Counted from the first letter of the stretch, positions 1 to 5,067 are shown. The stretch is DNA of 5,125 bases from JAEKLB01 sp050249235 (GCA_050249235.1 JBFWQW010000150.1:1-5125), one strand, 5' to 3'. Notes: generated by a model not told the origin, from the letters alone. Made by a program: numbers and translations.

Positions 1-278
1 ACCTCATCTCCGAGCTCGTCGGCGGCGTCGAGGTCACCGTCCTCGAGCAGGTGGCCTTCCTGGAGCAGCGCCCCCGCAACCAGACGAGCAAGCGGGGCCG
101 CCGCAACCGTGGCGGCGGGCGGCGGGCCCAGCCCACCCCCGTGGCGTACACGACGAGCTCGGTCGTGGTCTCCCCGGCGGCCGAGCCGGAGCGGCCCTCG
201 ACGGTCGATCGGCTCCGCCAGCGAACCGTCCGCAAGGGGCCGCGCCCGACGCCGAGCGTTCCCGGGGTTGACGGCTAA
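1..278 (+). CDS. C-terminal end of a DUF3566 membrane protein (5' end outside the window)
   Basis: The frame is open from the left edge (first full codon at base 3) and stops at TAA 276-278, giving 91 visible residues. The first sixteen, LISELVGGVEVTVLEQ, closely match the conserved end of the DUF3566 transmembrane domain; from memory, M. tuberculosis Rv0007 ends with LITDLIGGIEVTLADRD. In Actinobacteria this gene typically follows gyrA and precedes tRNA-Ile, and a tRNA-Ile starts 17 bases after the stop here. The membrane segments would lie upstream, out of view. Known members usually end at about this motif, whereas this one continues for some 75 residues. That tail is basic and low in complexity, with an RGRRNRGGGRR stretch near residues 35-45, then a Pro/Ser/Thr-rich part. 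It is probably a cytoplasmic extension. The function of the family is not established. The identification rests on the short motif plus gene order. Confidence 0.8.
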   Translation, partial: LISELVGGVEVTVLEQVAFLEQRPRNQTSKRGRRNRGGGRRAQPTPVAYTTSSVVVSPAAEPERPSTVDRLRQRTVRKGPRPTPSVPGVDG

Positions 279-295
279 CCTGACCGACCGCACCC

Positions 296-369
296 GGGGC
301 TATAGCTCAGTCGGTTAGAGCGCATCCCTGATAAGGATGAGGTCGCTGGTTCGATTCCAGCTAGCCCCA
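296..369 (+). tRNA. ileT: tRNA-Ile (anticodon GAT)
   Basis: The full cloverleaf is visible. The acceptor stem GGGGCTA (296-302) pairs with TAGCCCC (362-368), and A369 is the discriminator base. The D arm is GCTC/GAGC (305-308 with 318-321). The anticodon stem CATCC/GGATG (323-327 with 335-339) holds the loop CTGATAA, with anticodon GAT at 330-332. The T arm is GCTGG/CCAGC with loop TTCGATT. CCA is not encoded, since the next bases are CT. No promoter fits in the 17-base gap after the DUF3566 stop, so it is probably co-transcribed with that gene. The gene is intact although it serves as an integration site, as is normal when the incoming element restores the 3' end. Confidence 0.97.
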
Positions 370-1577
370 CTCGAAAAGTCCTGGTCAGAGGCCCCTTCGG
401 GGGCCTCGTCCGCGTCCGGGGGTGGGTCGGAGGGGGCCGTCGTGCCCCAGGCGTGCCCCACCAGATCGCGGACCGGCGGACGAGCCCGGTCACGGAGGGC
501 GCCGAGCGCGTCAGCGATGGCTCGATCCCGGTCGCTCGTCGCGTGCTGGTAGAGCAGCGCGGCCCGGGGTGAGGAGTGGCCCATCCGGGCCATCAGCTCG
601 CGGGTGCTGGCCCCGGTGGCCGCCGCGAGGGTGTTGCCGGTGTGGCGGAGGTCGTGGAAGTGGAGCCCCTCCGCGCCCACCTCGCGGGTGGCCGGAACCC
701 ACACCCGGTTGCGGAAGTTGTCCCGCCGGATCGGCGCGCCCTGCTCCGTGGTGAACACCAGCCCGTCGGGCCCGGGCTCGGCGTACTGCGCGAGGTGGTG
801 CTCGAGCTCGGCGACGAGCGTCTGGGGGATCGACACGACCCGACGGCCGGCGTCGGTCTTCGGCGGCCCGACCCACCGGGTTCCGTCGTCGAGCTCGACC
901 GCCTGCTCGACGATCGAGACCGTCCGGTGCAGCAGGTTCACGCTCCGACCGCGCAGCCCGATCAGCTCGCCGAAGCGGAGCTGACCGTAGGTCGCGAGGA
1001 GCACCATCGCCCGGTACCGCGGTTCGACCGCGGCGGCCAGGGCCTCGACCTGTTGGACCGTCGCGATCGGCCGCTCGGGCGACCCCTCGTTGCTCGCGCC
1101 CTTGATCGTGCAGGGGTTCTTGACGATCAGCCCGTCCTGGACCGCGGTGTTGAGCATGGCCCGCAGCAGCCGGTACGCCCGAGCGACGGTCGGGCGGCCG
1201 ACGCCGGCGCCGAGCAGATCGGCATGCCAGCGCCGGACGACGGTGGGGGAGAGCTCGCCGAGCTCGACCTGGCCCAGCGTCGGAGAGATGTGCAGGCGGA
1301 GCACGCTCTTGTACGACTGGCGGGAGGTCGGCCGCAGCTGGCCGTGCCCGGCCAGCCAGTCGGCGGCGTAGGCGTCGAGCGTCACCTGGCCACGACGCGG
1401 GTCGACGAAGGCGCCCCGCTGGATGTCGGCGCTGACCTGGTCGAGGTGACGGGCCGCCTCGCCCTTCGTGTCGAACGTGCCAAGCGGCACTCGCTCGCCG
1501 GTGGCGGCGTCGCGCCAGCGCACCTGCCACTTGCCCGACGGGAGCTTGCGGATGCTCCCGAACTGCCGCTTGCCCAC
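315..1577 (-). CDS. int: Tyrosine recombinase (site-specific integrase), 420 residues
   Basis: This is a phage or integrative-element integrase that would recombine attP with the tRNA-Ile attB and, with an excisionase, reverse the reaction. Residues about 5-55 look like the arm-binding N-terminal domain (FGSIRKLPSGKWQVRW), 66-155 like the SAM-like core-binding domain, and 165-365 like the catalytic domain. The catalytic set is complete: R201 (LRFGEL), K240 (PPKTDAG), H308 and R311 (HDLRH), H334 (MGHSS) and nucleophile Y343 (LLYQH). GTG at 1577 is chosen because AGGAG lies seven bases upstream. The frame stays open to a GTG at 1682, but those 35 extra codons are Arg-rich and lack an SD. About 75 residues follow Tyr343, more than usual, and the last 17 (404-420, GASWNRTSDLILIRDAL) are encoded by the antisense of the tRNA, with the stop in its D loop. 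The gap to xis (1578-1706) holds no gene. Confidence 0.93.
   Translation of the reverse strand: MGKRQFGSIRKLPSGKWQVRWRDAATGERVPLGTFDTKGEAARHLDQVSADIQRGAFVDPRRGQVTLDAYAADWLAGHGQLRPTSRQSYKSVLRLHISPTLGQVELGELSPTVVRRWHADLLGAGVGRPTVARAYRLLRAMLNTAVQDGLIVKNPCTIKGASNEGSPERPIATVQQVEALAAAVEPRYRAMVLLATYGQLRFGELIGLRGRSVNLLHRTVSIVEQAVELDDGTRWVGPPKTDAGRRVVSIPQTLVAELEHHLAQYAEPGPDGLVFTTEQGAPIRRDNFRNRVWVPATREVGAEGLHFHDLRHTGNTLAAATGASTRELMARMGHSSPRAALLYQHATSDRDRAIADALGALRDRARPPVRDLVGHAWGTTAPSDPPPDADEAPEGASDQDFSSGASWNRTSDLILIRDAL
335..369 (+). other. Probable attL core in the 3' part of tRNA-Ile
   Basis: A tyrosine recombinase gene with its 3' end at the tRNA is the standard arrangement for elements that integrate into the 3' end of tRNA genes, with the core normally lying between the anticodon loop and the 3' end. 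The limits given are approximate. The matching copy (attR) would be an isolated repeat of the tRNA 3' end. I see none to the right in this window, so the element must extend past base 5125. Confidence 0.6.
388..407. terminator. Hairpin with UUCG loop between tRNA-Ile and the integrase core
   Basis: GAGGCCCC (388-395) and GGGGCCTC (400-407) form a perfect 8-bp stem closed by TTCG. It begins 18 bases after the tRNA. Read rightward it could end tRNA transcription. It has no T run on that side, but GC-rich actinobacterial terminators often lack one. Read leftward it is followed by TTTT about ten bases later and could end the int transcript. It lies inside the integrase reading frame, in the stretch encoding EAPEGAS. 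Confidence 0.6.
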
Positions 1578-1582
1578 GGTGG

Positions 1583-1589
1583 TTCTCCT
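1583..1589 (-). promoter_or_regulatory. Ribosome binding site that fixes the integrase start
   Basis: On the minus strand the sequence is AGGAGAA, with AGGAG seven bases before the GTG at 1577. No comparable site precedes the in-frame alternatives at 1682 (GTG) or 1673 (ATG). Confidence 0.75.
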
Positions 1590-1706
1590 GCGTCGCCGTG
1601 AAGCGCCTCGACAGCGAGCCGGGCGCCGACCGCGGGCGCCATCAGGCCGGCACCGAGCCTCGGGGACCGACATCGCGGGCACCCGACGGGGGAGTGGGCG
1701 GGGAGC

Positions 1707-1919
1707 CTACGACGCCCGAGGCGCGTTCCTCGCTGGCGTACGCGCCTGGTCGATCCAGCGGTCGACGTCGGCGGGGTCGAAGCGGAGGAGGTGGCCCCAC
1801 TTGATGTACGGGATGCGCCGTTCGGCGACGAGCCGGCGGACGTGGCGGACCTCGACGCCGAGGCGCTCGGCGACGGTGGCGATGTCGATCAGGTTGGCGG
1901 ACGGGTTCGGGTCGGGCAT
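1707..1919 (-). CDS. xis: Excisionase-type helix-turn-helix DNA-binding protein, 70 residues
   Basis: This small MerR/HTH_17-like protein would bend DNA at the attachment site to favour excision, and may also repress its own promoter. Residues about 9-60 carry the signature: IDIATVAERLGVEVRHVRRL (helix-turn-helix), then RRIPYIKWGHLLRFDPADVD, the usual wing and closing helix of excisionase-family proteins. It is encoded just upstream of int on the same strand with a gap of about 130 bases, the usual xis-int order in actinobacterial integrative elements. ATG at 1919 is chosen because AAGGAG lies ten bases upstream and the HTH begins soon after. The same frame is open without a stop through to the IS edge at 2196, but the sequence just before this start does not look like protein. 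Function is inferred from family and position. It could instead be a small transcriptional regulator. Confidence 0.85.
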   Translation of the reverse strand: MPDPNPSANLIDIATVAERLGVEVRHVRRLVAERRIPYIKWGHLLRFDPADVDRWIDQARTPARNAPRAS

Positions 1920-1929
1920 GGCAGCGGTG

Positions 1930-1935
1930 CTCCTT
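1930..1935 (-). promoter_or_regulatory. Ribosome binding site of the excisionase gene
   Basis: AAGGAG on the minus strand, ten bases before ATG 1919. The spacing is slightly long, but this is the only good SD in this long open frame, and it argues against the longer forms starting upstream. Confidence 0.65.
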
Positions 1936-1942
1936 CGTGACC

Positions 1943-1960
1943 GGGTACACCCCAGTACCC
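1943..1960. promoter_or_regulatory. Perfect dyad (possible operator) just upstream of xis
   Basis: GGGTAC and GTACCC form 6-bp arms around the spacer ACCCCA. The dyad starts 23 bases upstream of the xis start codon and seven bases upstream of its SD. The place suits a repressor site, perhaps autoregulatory, or a 5'-leader hairpin. I could not find a convincing -35/-10 pair beside it. Confidence 0.45.
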
Positions 1961-2196
1961 ACCCTGTAGGCCCCTTCGCGTCACCAGAGTTCGCGTGATT
2001 CTCCGCGATTTCCTCGCCCGCACGGACCGGTCGCGCACCTCGGTGCCGACGGCATTGACCGTGATTGACCGACCGCCAGTGGCCGGCCACCATTTTCTGC
2101 TTTACATCCCGTTCGACATCCCGCTGAATGCCGGCGATGAGGACAGACGGGTGCACGGGCATCGCCGGGAACTGCAGCGGGATGACCCGGTGACGG
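1961..2196. other. Region between xis and the IS edge: no convincing gene, short direct repeats
   Basis: Both strands have open frames here, but none has a good SD or a recognisable product. Two direct repeats stand out. TTCGCGTCA/TTCGCGTGA lie at 1975-1983 and 1990-1998. ATTGACCG lies at 2054-2061 and again at 2064-2071, a spacing of ten bases or about one helical turn. They may be protein-binding sites linked to xis-int control, or chance. The original upstream gene of the element, if there was one, has been separated from xis by the IS. Confidence 0.35.
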
Positions 2197-2246
2197 TGTG
2201 GGCTCTCATCGAACGTCGCGTTCGGCGATCAGCGAAAGTCGCGGTC
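2197..2246 (-). repeat. IS terminal repeat array at the istB end (two units)
   Basis: The 27-base tip unit (2197-2223, TGTGGGCTCTCATCG...) is followed by one 23-base unit (2224-2246) containing GATCAGCGAAAGTCGCG. Bases 2223-2243 are a perfect 21-base inverted match to 4523-4543 at the other end. Such multiple end repeats are known in IS21-family elements and are presumed transposase-binding sites. Confidence 0.88.
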
Positions 2247-2277
2247 GGGCGGGGTGCCTGTTCCTCCGGGGGTGAGG

Positions 2278-3087
2278 CTATCGGCGGCCCTTCGGCCGGG
2301 TCGTCGGGTCGTGGTGGTCGGTGGTCTGGGTGGCGGTGTGGAGGGCGTGGTGTTCGCGCATGCGCCAGCTGGGTCCGCGGATGTTGAAGACGATGGCGCC
2401 GTGCATGAGGCGGTCGAGGATGGCGCCGGCGACGACGGGGTCGCCGAAGACCTGACCCCAGTCGGGCAGGCCCCGGTTGGTGGTGACGAGAGTCGGGTGG
2501 CCGCGTTCGTTGCGGGTGTTGATGACGTGGAAGATCTCGGCGGCGCCGCCGGGTGGGGTGGGGAGCAGTCCGACGTCGTCGAGGACGAGCACGGTGGGCG
2601 CGGTGTAGGTGCGGAGCTTCGACGCGATGGTGCCGTCGCGGCGGGCGGCGATGAGCTGGTGGGCCATGTCGTCGGCGGTGGTGAAGTAGCCGCGGTAGCC
2701 GGCTTCGACGGCCAGGGTGGCGAGGGCGACGGCGAGGTGGGTCTTGCCGCAGCCGGGCTGGCCCAGGAACAGGACGGGCCGGTTCTCGGTGATGAACCGG
2801 AGCGTGGCGAGGTCCTCGACGAGCTTGCGGTCGACCGACGGCTGGAACGCGTAGTCGAAGTCGTCGAGGGTGCGCCGGTAGGGGAAGCGGGCGTAACGCA
2901 TCCGGGCCGCGAGCCGCCGGTTGGTCGTGGCCGCGGTCTGTTCGGCGACGACCCGGGCCAGGAACTCGACGTGGGACCAGCCGTCCCGGCCGGCCTGCTC
3001 CGCGAGGGTGGCGAAGCACTCGGCGACGCGGCCGAGTTGGAGGTAGCCGAGATCGTCTTTCAGCTGCTCGTAGACCCCGCCGGTCAT
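2278..3087 (-). CDS. istB: IstB, AAA+ ATPase helper of IS21 transposition, 269 residues
   Basis: IstB assembles on target DNA with ATP and recruits and stimulates the IstA transposase. It is a DnaC-like AAA+ protein. Visible motifs are Walker A GQPGCGKT (residues 109-116), Walker B VLVLDD (166-171), sensor-1-like TTNRG with N204, and ILDRLMH with R226 in the region that carries conserved arginines in the family. Residues 1-90 form the N-terminal helical part (YEQLKDDLGYLQLGRV). The length is normal for the family. The start ATG overlaps the istA stop as ATGA, so translation is probably coupled, and there is only a weak GGGACGAG upstream. A longer open frame upstream overlaps istA and is not coding. 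The His/Thr-rich end (residues 246-260) is a variable tail. I see no strong terminator between its stop and the IS edge. Confidence 0.95.
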   Translation of the reverse strand: MTGGVYEQLKDDLGYLQLGRVAECFATLAEQAGRDGWSHVEFLARVVAEQTAATTNRRLAARMRYARFPYRRTLDDFDYAFQPSVDRKLVEDLATLRFITENRPVLFLGQPGCGKTHLAVALATLAVEAGYRGYFTTADDMAHQLIAARRDGTIASKLRTYTAPTVLVLDDVGLLPTPPGGAAEIFHVINTRNERGHPTLVTTNRGLPDWGQVFGDPVVAGAILDRLMHGAIVFNIRGPSWRMREHHALHTATQTTDHHDPTTRPKGRR

Positions 3088-4391
3088 CGGAGCTCGTCCC
3101 GGTCGAGGTCGTAGCGGGCCAGGTCGAGCGGTTCGACGTCGTAGTCCCCGTCCAGCTCGAGCCGCCCCACCACCGGCCCGTCGACAGCAACGTCGGCGTC
3201 GGGGACGACGTGGAGGTGCCGGCGGTGCGGGGCCAACGCCGCTGCTTGGGCGGCGGCGTGGTGGGCGGCGTCCCAGACGACCTCGACACCCGGACGGGCG
3301 AGCCGATGCGACGCGACGGTCTGGGCGCCCCAACGGACCTCGATGCGGTCGCTGTCGACCTCGTGGCGGACCTCGACCCGCTGGCCCAGACACCCAGGCG
3401 GGACCGAGTAGCGGACGCCGGCCCATTCGATCATCGGCACCGCGACGTGCACGCGGCGGGACTCGACCCGGGCCGTGTCGAACCGGCGTCGGGGCAGGGC
3501 CAGCAGCATCCGCCGTTCGGTCTCCAGCCGCTCGACGGGCGGGACCCCGGTCGTGCGGTGGGGGCGGGCGTGGACGCGTTCGTCCAACCACGCCGTGGCC
3601 CGCTCGTTCAGCTCGCCGATCGTGGCGGGTGGGCCGAGGGCGTCGAGCTCGGTCAGGAACGCCTCCTTGGCGTCGCGGAAGGGGCGCTCCACCTTGCCTT
3701 TGCGCTTCGCATCCCGAGGCTGACAGCCGCGGATCTCACAGCCGTGCCACTGGGCGAACGCGAGCGTGGGCGGGTGGAGCCGGAACCGGCGGCCCTGGCT
3801 CGTGCCCAGGGCGCCCATCCGGTCGGTGCGGGCGACGCGGGGCACGCCGCCGACGGCTTCGAAGAACCGGACGAGGCCCTCGAAGGTGTGCTCCCGATCC
3901 TCCGATGAAGTGAACCACCACCAGCGGTAGCGGGACCACGACAACACGGCGCCGAACAGGACGACCGGGCCCAGGCCCCACCGGTCGGTCCACGCGTCGA
4001 CGTCGGAGAAGTCGAACTGGCCCTCCTCACCCGGGGCCGTCTCGATGGGCACGCTCACCGTCGCCGCGGCCCGGAACCGTGGCCCCCGCACCGTGTTCAG
4101 GTGGCGGGCCACGCTCGCGTACGAGCCACAGAAGCCCTCCGCCCGGAGGATCTCGAACACGCTCGTGGCCAACAGGCGTGGCGCCGGCGCCAGCAGCTCG
4201 GCGACCCGGGCCGCCCACCGCTCGTCGATCACCGGCGGCGCCTGAGCCCGCCGCCGTGCCGGGGGCCCGCCCACGGCCAGCCACTTGCGGATCGTCGCCG
4301 GGTGATAGCCCGTCTCCGCCGCGATCTCGTCCAGCGTCAGCCCTTGGCGGCGCAACGCCTTCACGTCCATGAACTCCTCCTGGGACAACAT
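3084..4391 (-). CDS. istA: IstA, DDE transposase of the IS21 family, 435 residues
   Basis: IstA binds the IS ends and performs strand cleavage and joining, with IstB as partner. The N-terminus MLSQEEFMDVKALRRQG is the family's usual opening. A helix-turn-helix follows at about 17-38 (LTLDEIAAETGYHPATIRKW). The RNase H-like catalytic domain has D127 (GQFDFSD), D190 (RVARTDRMG) and E235 (KGKVERPF), a complete DDE triad with normal spacing. After it come the family's KGKVER-type helix and a C-terminal beta-rich region (GVRYSVPPGCLGQRVEVR, near 325-342). ATG 4391 is chosen because the family opening is conserved from there. Met8 (4370) has a better SD and may also be used. The upstream SD-like GGAGGGG lies in the arm of a long hairpin. 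No frameshift or internal stop is present. Confidence 0.95.
   Translation of the reverse strand: MLSQEEFMDVKALRRQGLTLDEIAAETGYHPATIRKWLAVGGPPARRRAQAPPVIDERWAARVAELLAPAPRLLATSVFEILRAEGFCGSYASVARHLNTVRGPRFRAAATVSVPIETAPGEEGQFDFSDVDAWTDRWGLGPVVLFGAVLSWSRYRWWWFTSSEDREHTFEGLVRFFEAVGGVPRVARTDRMGALGTSQGRRFRLHPPTLAFAQWHGCEIRGCQPRDAKRKGKVERPFRDAKEAFLTELDALGPPATIGELNERATAWLDERVHARPHRTTGVPPVERLETERRMLLALPRRRFDTARVESRRVHVAVPMIEWAGVRYSVPPGCLGQRVEVRHEVDSDRIEVRWGAQTVASHRLARPGVEVVWDAAHHAAAQAAALAPHRRHLHVVPDADVAVDGPVVGRLELDGDYDVEPLDLARYDLDRDELR
4374..4381 (-). promoter_or_regulatory. Strong ribosome binding site for an internal istA start (Met8)
   Basis: AGGAGGAG on the minus strand ends three bases before the in-frame ATG at 4370 (five bases if AGGAGG is taken as the core). 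It is a better SD than that of the first ATG and would give a 428-residue IstA lacking seven residues. IS21 itself makes a slightly shorter IstA, called cointegrase, from an internal in-frame start. Confidence 0.55.
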
Positions 4392-4399
4392 GGCCGACA

Positions 4400-4448
4400 G
4401 GCCCCTCCGGCTCCTCGGTGCTTGGTCGCCCGAGACGCTGGAGGGGCC
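4400..4448 (-). promoter_or_regulatory. Leader hairpin covering the first ribosome binding site of istA
   Basis: GGCCCCTCC (4400-4408 on the plus strand) and GGAGGGGCC (4440-4448) are perfect 9-base inverted arms. Three more pairs (4409-4411 with 4437-4439, one of them G-U) and an inner CTCGG/CCGAG stem (4414-4418 with 4430-4434) extend it to about 17 pairs with an 11-base loop. In the istA mRNA the 3' arm is GGAGGGGCC, the SD-like sequence nearest the first ATG, nine bases before it. The structure would hide that site in any transcript that enters from outside the IS. Confidence 0.55.
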
Positions 4449-4519
4449 ACAACACGGCCGGGTGGATGCCTGCCAGGAGGAACAGGACCCTCAACTCACC
4501 GCGCCCCACCCTGATCGTG

Positions 4520-4592
4520 GAACGCGACTTTCGCTGATCGCCGACCGCGACTTCCGCTGATCACAGAACGCGAACTCCAGTGCGCGCCCACA
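4520..4592 (-). repeat. IS terminal repeat array at the istA end (three units)
   Basis: Reading outward, two 23-base units (4520-4542 and 4543-4565) share the core CGCGACTT-CGCTGATC, differing at a few positions. A 27-base tip unit (4566-4592) begins GAACGCGA and ends GCCCACA. A fragment CTGATCG at 4511-4517 hints at a decayed further copy. This end has one more unit than the istB end. Confidence 0.88.
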
Positions 4593-4808
4593 AGGCGAGT
4601 CACGAGGAGCCACACGGGCCGCCGTGGGCTGCCAAGGGTCACCCGAGCGGGCGACCTCACGACGTGGAGCGTGGACACGGACGGCGTGATCTCTGAGCCC
4701 GTGGTCACTCCGAGCGCCAGGGCCACGGCTGCGGCCCGACGCATCGTCAGGGACGGCGAGGCTGTCGTCTGGCGCGACCGATCCACGAGGATGCTCGACC
4801 TGCTCTGA
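4593..4808 (+). pseudogene. Truncated reading frame at the IS edge, product unrecognised
   Basis: A frame open from the IS edge to TGA 4806-4808 gives 71 codons, of which about 61 end in G or C. That is coding-like, unlike most frames in this stretch. The visible end reads ARATAAARRIVRDGEAVVWR then DRSTRMLDLL. There is no ATG. The only plausible start is GTG 4671 (45 residues), whose GGAG is one base away and too close to serve. The simplest reading is the 3' part of a gene cut by the IS, which would need its 5' part left of 2197 or lost. The plus-strand frames there are open, but I could not match them to it. I do not recognise a family, and it may be non-coding. Confidence 0.35.
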
Positions 4809-4941
4809 CAGGTCGACACACAGCGGGCAGTGCGCTGCTCGCACGGGCGGCACGGGGGCGACTAACCACAGCGTCCGTGACCTGGGCCCGCTCCATCGGA
4901 GCGAGGCTCGGTTCCCGCAGACGGGGAAACGATCCCATGTT

Positions 4942-4961
4942 GCGCAAGTCACAACTTGCGC
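4942..4961. repeat. Perfect inverted repeat GCGCAAGT-CACA-ACTTGCGC
   Basis: The 8-bp arms are separated by four bases. The left arm is part of an overlapping 8-base palindrome, TTGCGCAA (4940-4947), and the half-site TTGCGC recurs at 4956. It resembles an operator with repeated half-sites more than a terminator, since no T run follows on either strand. Confidence 0.6.
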
Positions 4962-4998
4962 TGTGGGCGTAGCTATCCCTCCTGACCTTGACGTCACC

Positions 4999-5029
4999 CC
5001 TGAAGGTGCCGTCTTGCTCGACCTTCAGG
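4999..5029. repeat. Inverted repeat CCTGAAGGT ... ACCTTCAGG
   Basis: Perfect 9-bp arms (4999-5007 and 5021-5029) around a 13-base spacer. The 8-base palindrome TGACGTCA lies just before it (4989-4996). The long spacer and lack of a T run argue against a simple terminator. Its role is unknown. Confidence 0.55.
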
Positions 5030-5046
5030 CAGAAGCCGTGAGGCAT

Positions 5047-5060
5047 CTGCCGCAAGGCAG
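5047..5060 (+). repeat. Short hairpin with GCAA (GNRA) loop
   Basis: CTGCC and GGCAG form a 5-bp stem closed by GCAA, a stable tetraloop if transcribed rightward. AGGA in its 3' arm and the bases after it could act as an SD for an ATG at 5068, in which case the hairpin would partly cover it. Confidence 0.4.
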
Positions 5061-5067
5061 GAACGGT

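Larger units (their letters stand above)
2197..4592 (-). mobile_element. Complete IS21-family insertion sequence, 2396 bp
   Basis: Two overlapping genes, istA and istB, lie between matching ends. Both tips begin TGTGGGC when read inward, with the TG...CA terminal bases typical of this family. The outer 27 bases agree at about 20 positions between the two ends, and inside them lie 23-bp repeats, so the limits come from the ends rather than from gene edges. IS21-family elements normally duplicate a few bases of target (about 4-8), but the flanks here (GACGG on the left, AGGCG on the right) do not match at any length from 4 to 8. Both genes look intact, so the copy may be active. I cannot name the isoform. 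Confidence 0.9.

Noticed and set aside
275..493. Minus-strand frame giving a peptide with GLAGIEPATSSLSGMRSN
   Set aside because: This is the antisense of the tRNA-Ile gene in another frame. Such peptides are a familiar false annotation around tRNA genes, and it also overlaps the integrase.
576..1601. Long plus-strand frame opposite the integrase
   Set aside because: It is the shadow of int. The minus-strand protein has every catalytic residue of the family, while this frame has no recognisable domain.
1653..1663. CCGAG-C-CTCGG dyad between xis and int as a terminator or operator
   Set aside because: The arms are only 5 bp with a one-base centre and no T run, which is expected by chance in sequence this GC-rich.
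1578..1682. Upstream extension of the integrase to GTG 1682
   Set aside because: The 35 extra residues are Arg-rich and unlike integrase N-termini, with no SD. GTG 1577 has a well-placed AGGAG and starts directly before the arm-binding domain.
1920..2162. Extended excisionase of 151 residues, or a fusion running to the IS edge
   Set aside because: The frame is open, but the residues before Met at 1919 look random and a good SD serves that start. A few high-G/C codons near 2130-2196 are not enough to claim a fusion.
2102..3289. Long minus-strand frame overlapping istB and crossing the IS edge
   Set aside because: It is out of frame with istB, rich in Arg/Pro/His as expected of a GC-rich shadow, and spans the IS boundary.
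4520..4592. Tandem 23-base repeats as a CRISPR-like array
   Set aside because: The units are directly adjacent with no spacers, and their copies lie inverted at the other IS end. They are IS terminal repeats.
4491..4997. Minus-strand frame of 168 residues across the right IS edge
   Set aside because: It reads through the IS terminal repeats, giving repeated peptide pieces (FCDQRKSRSA, SESRVPRSG), and has no SD or family resemblance.
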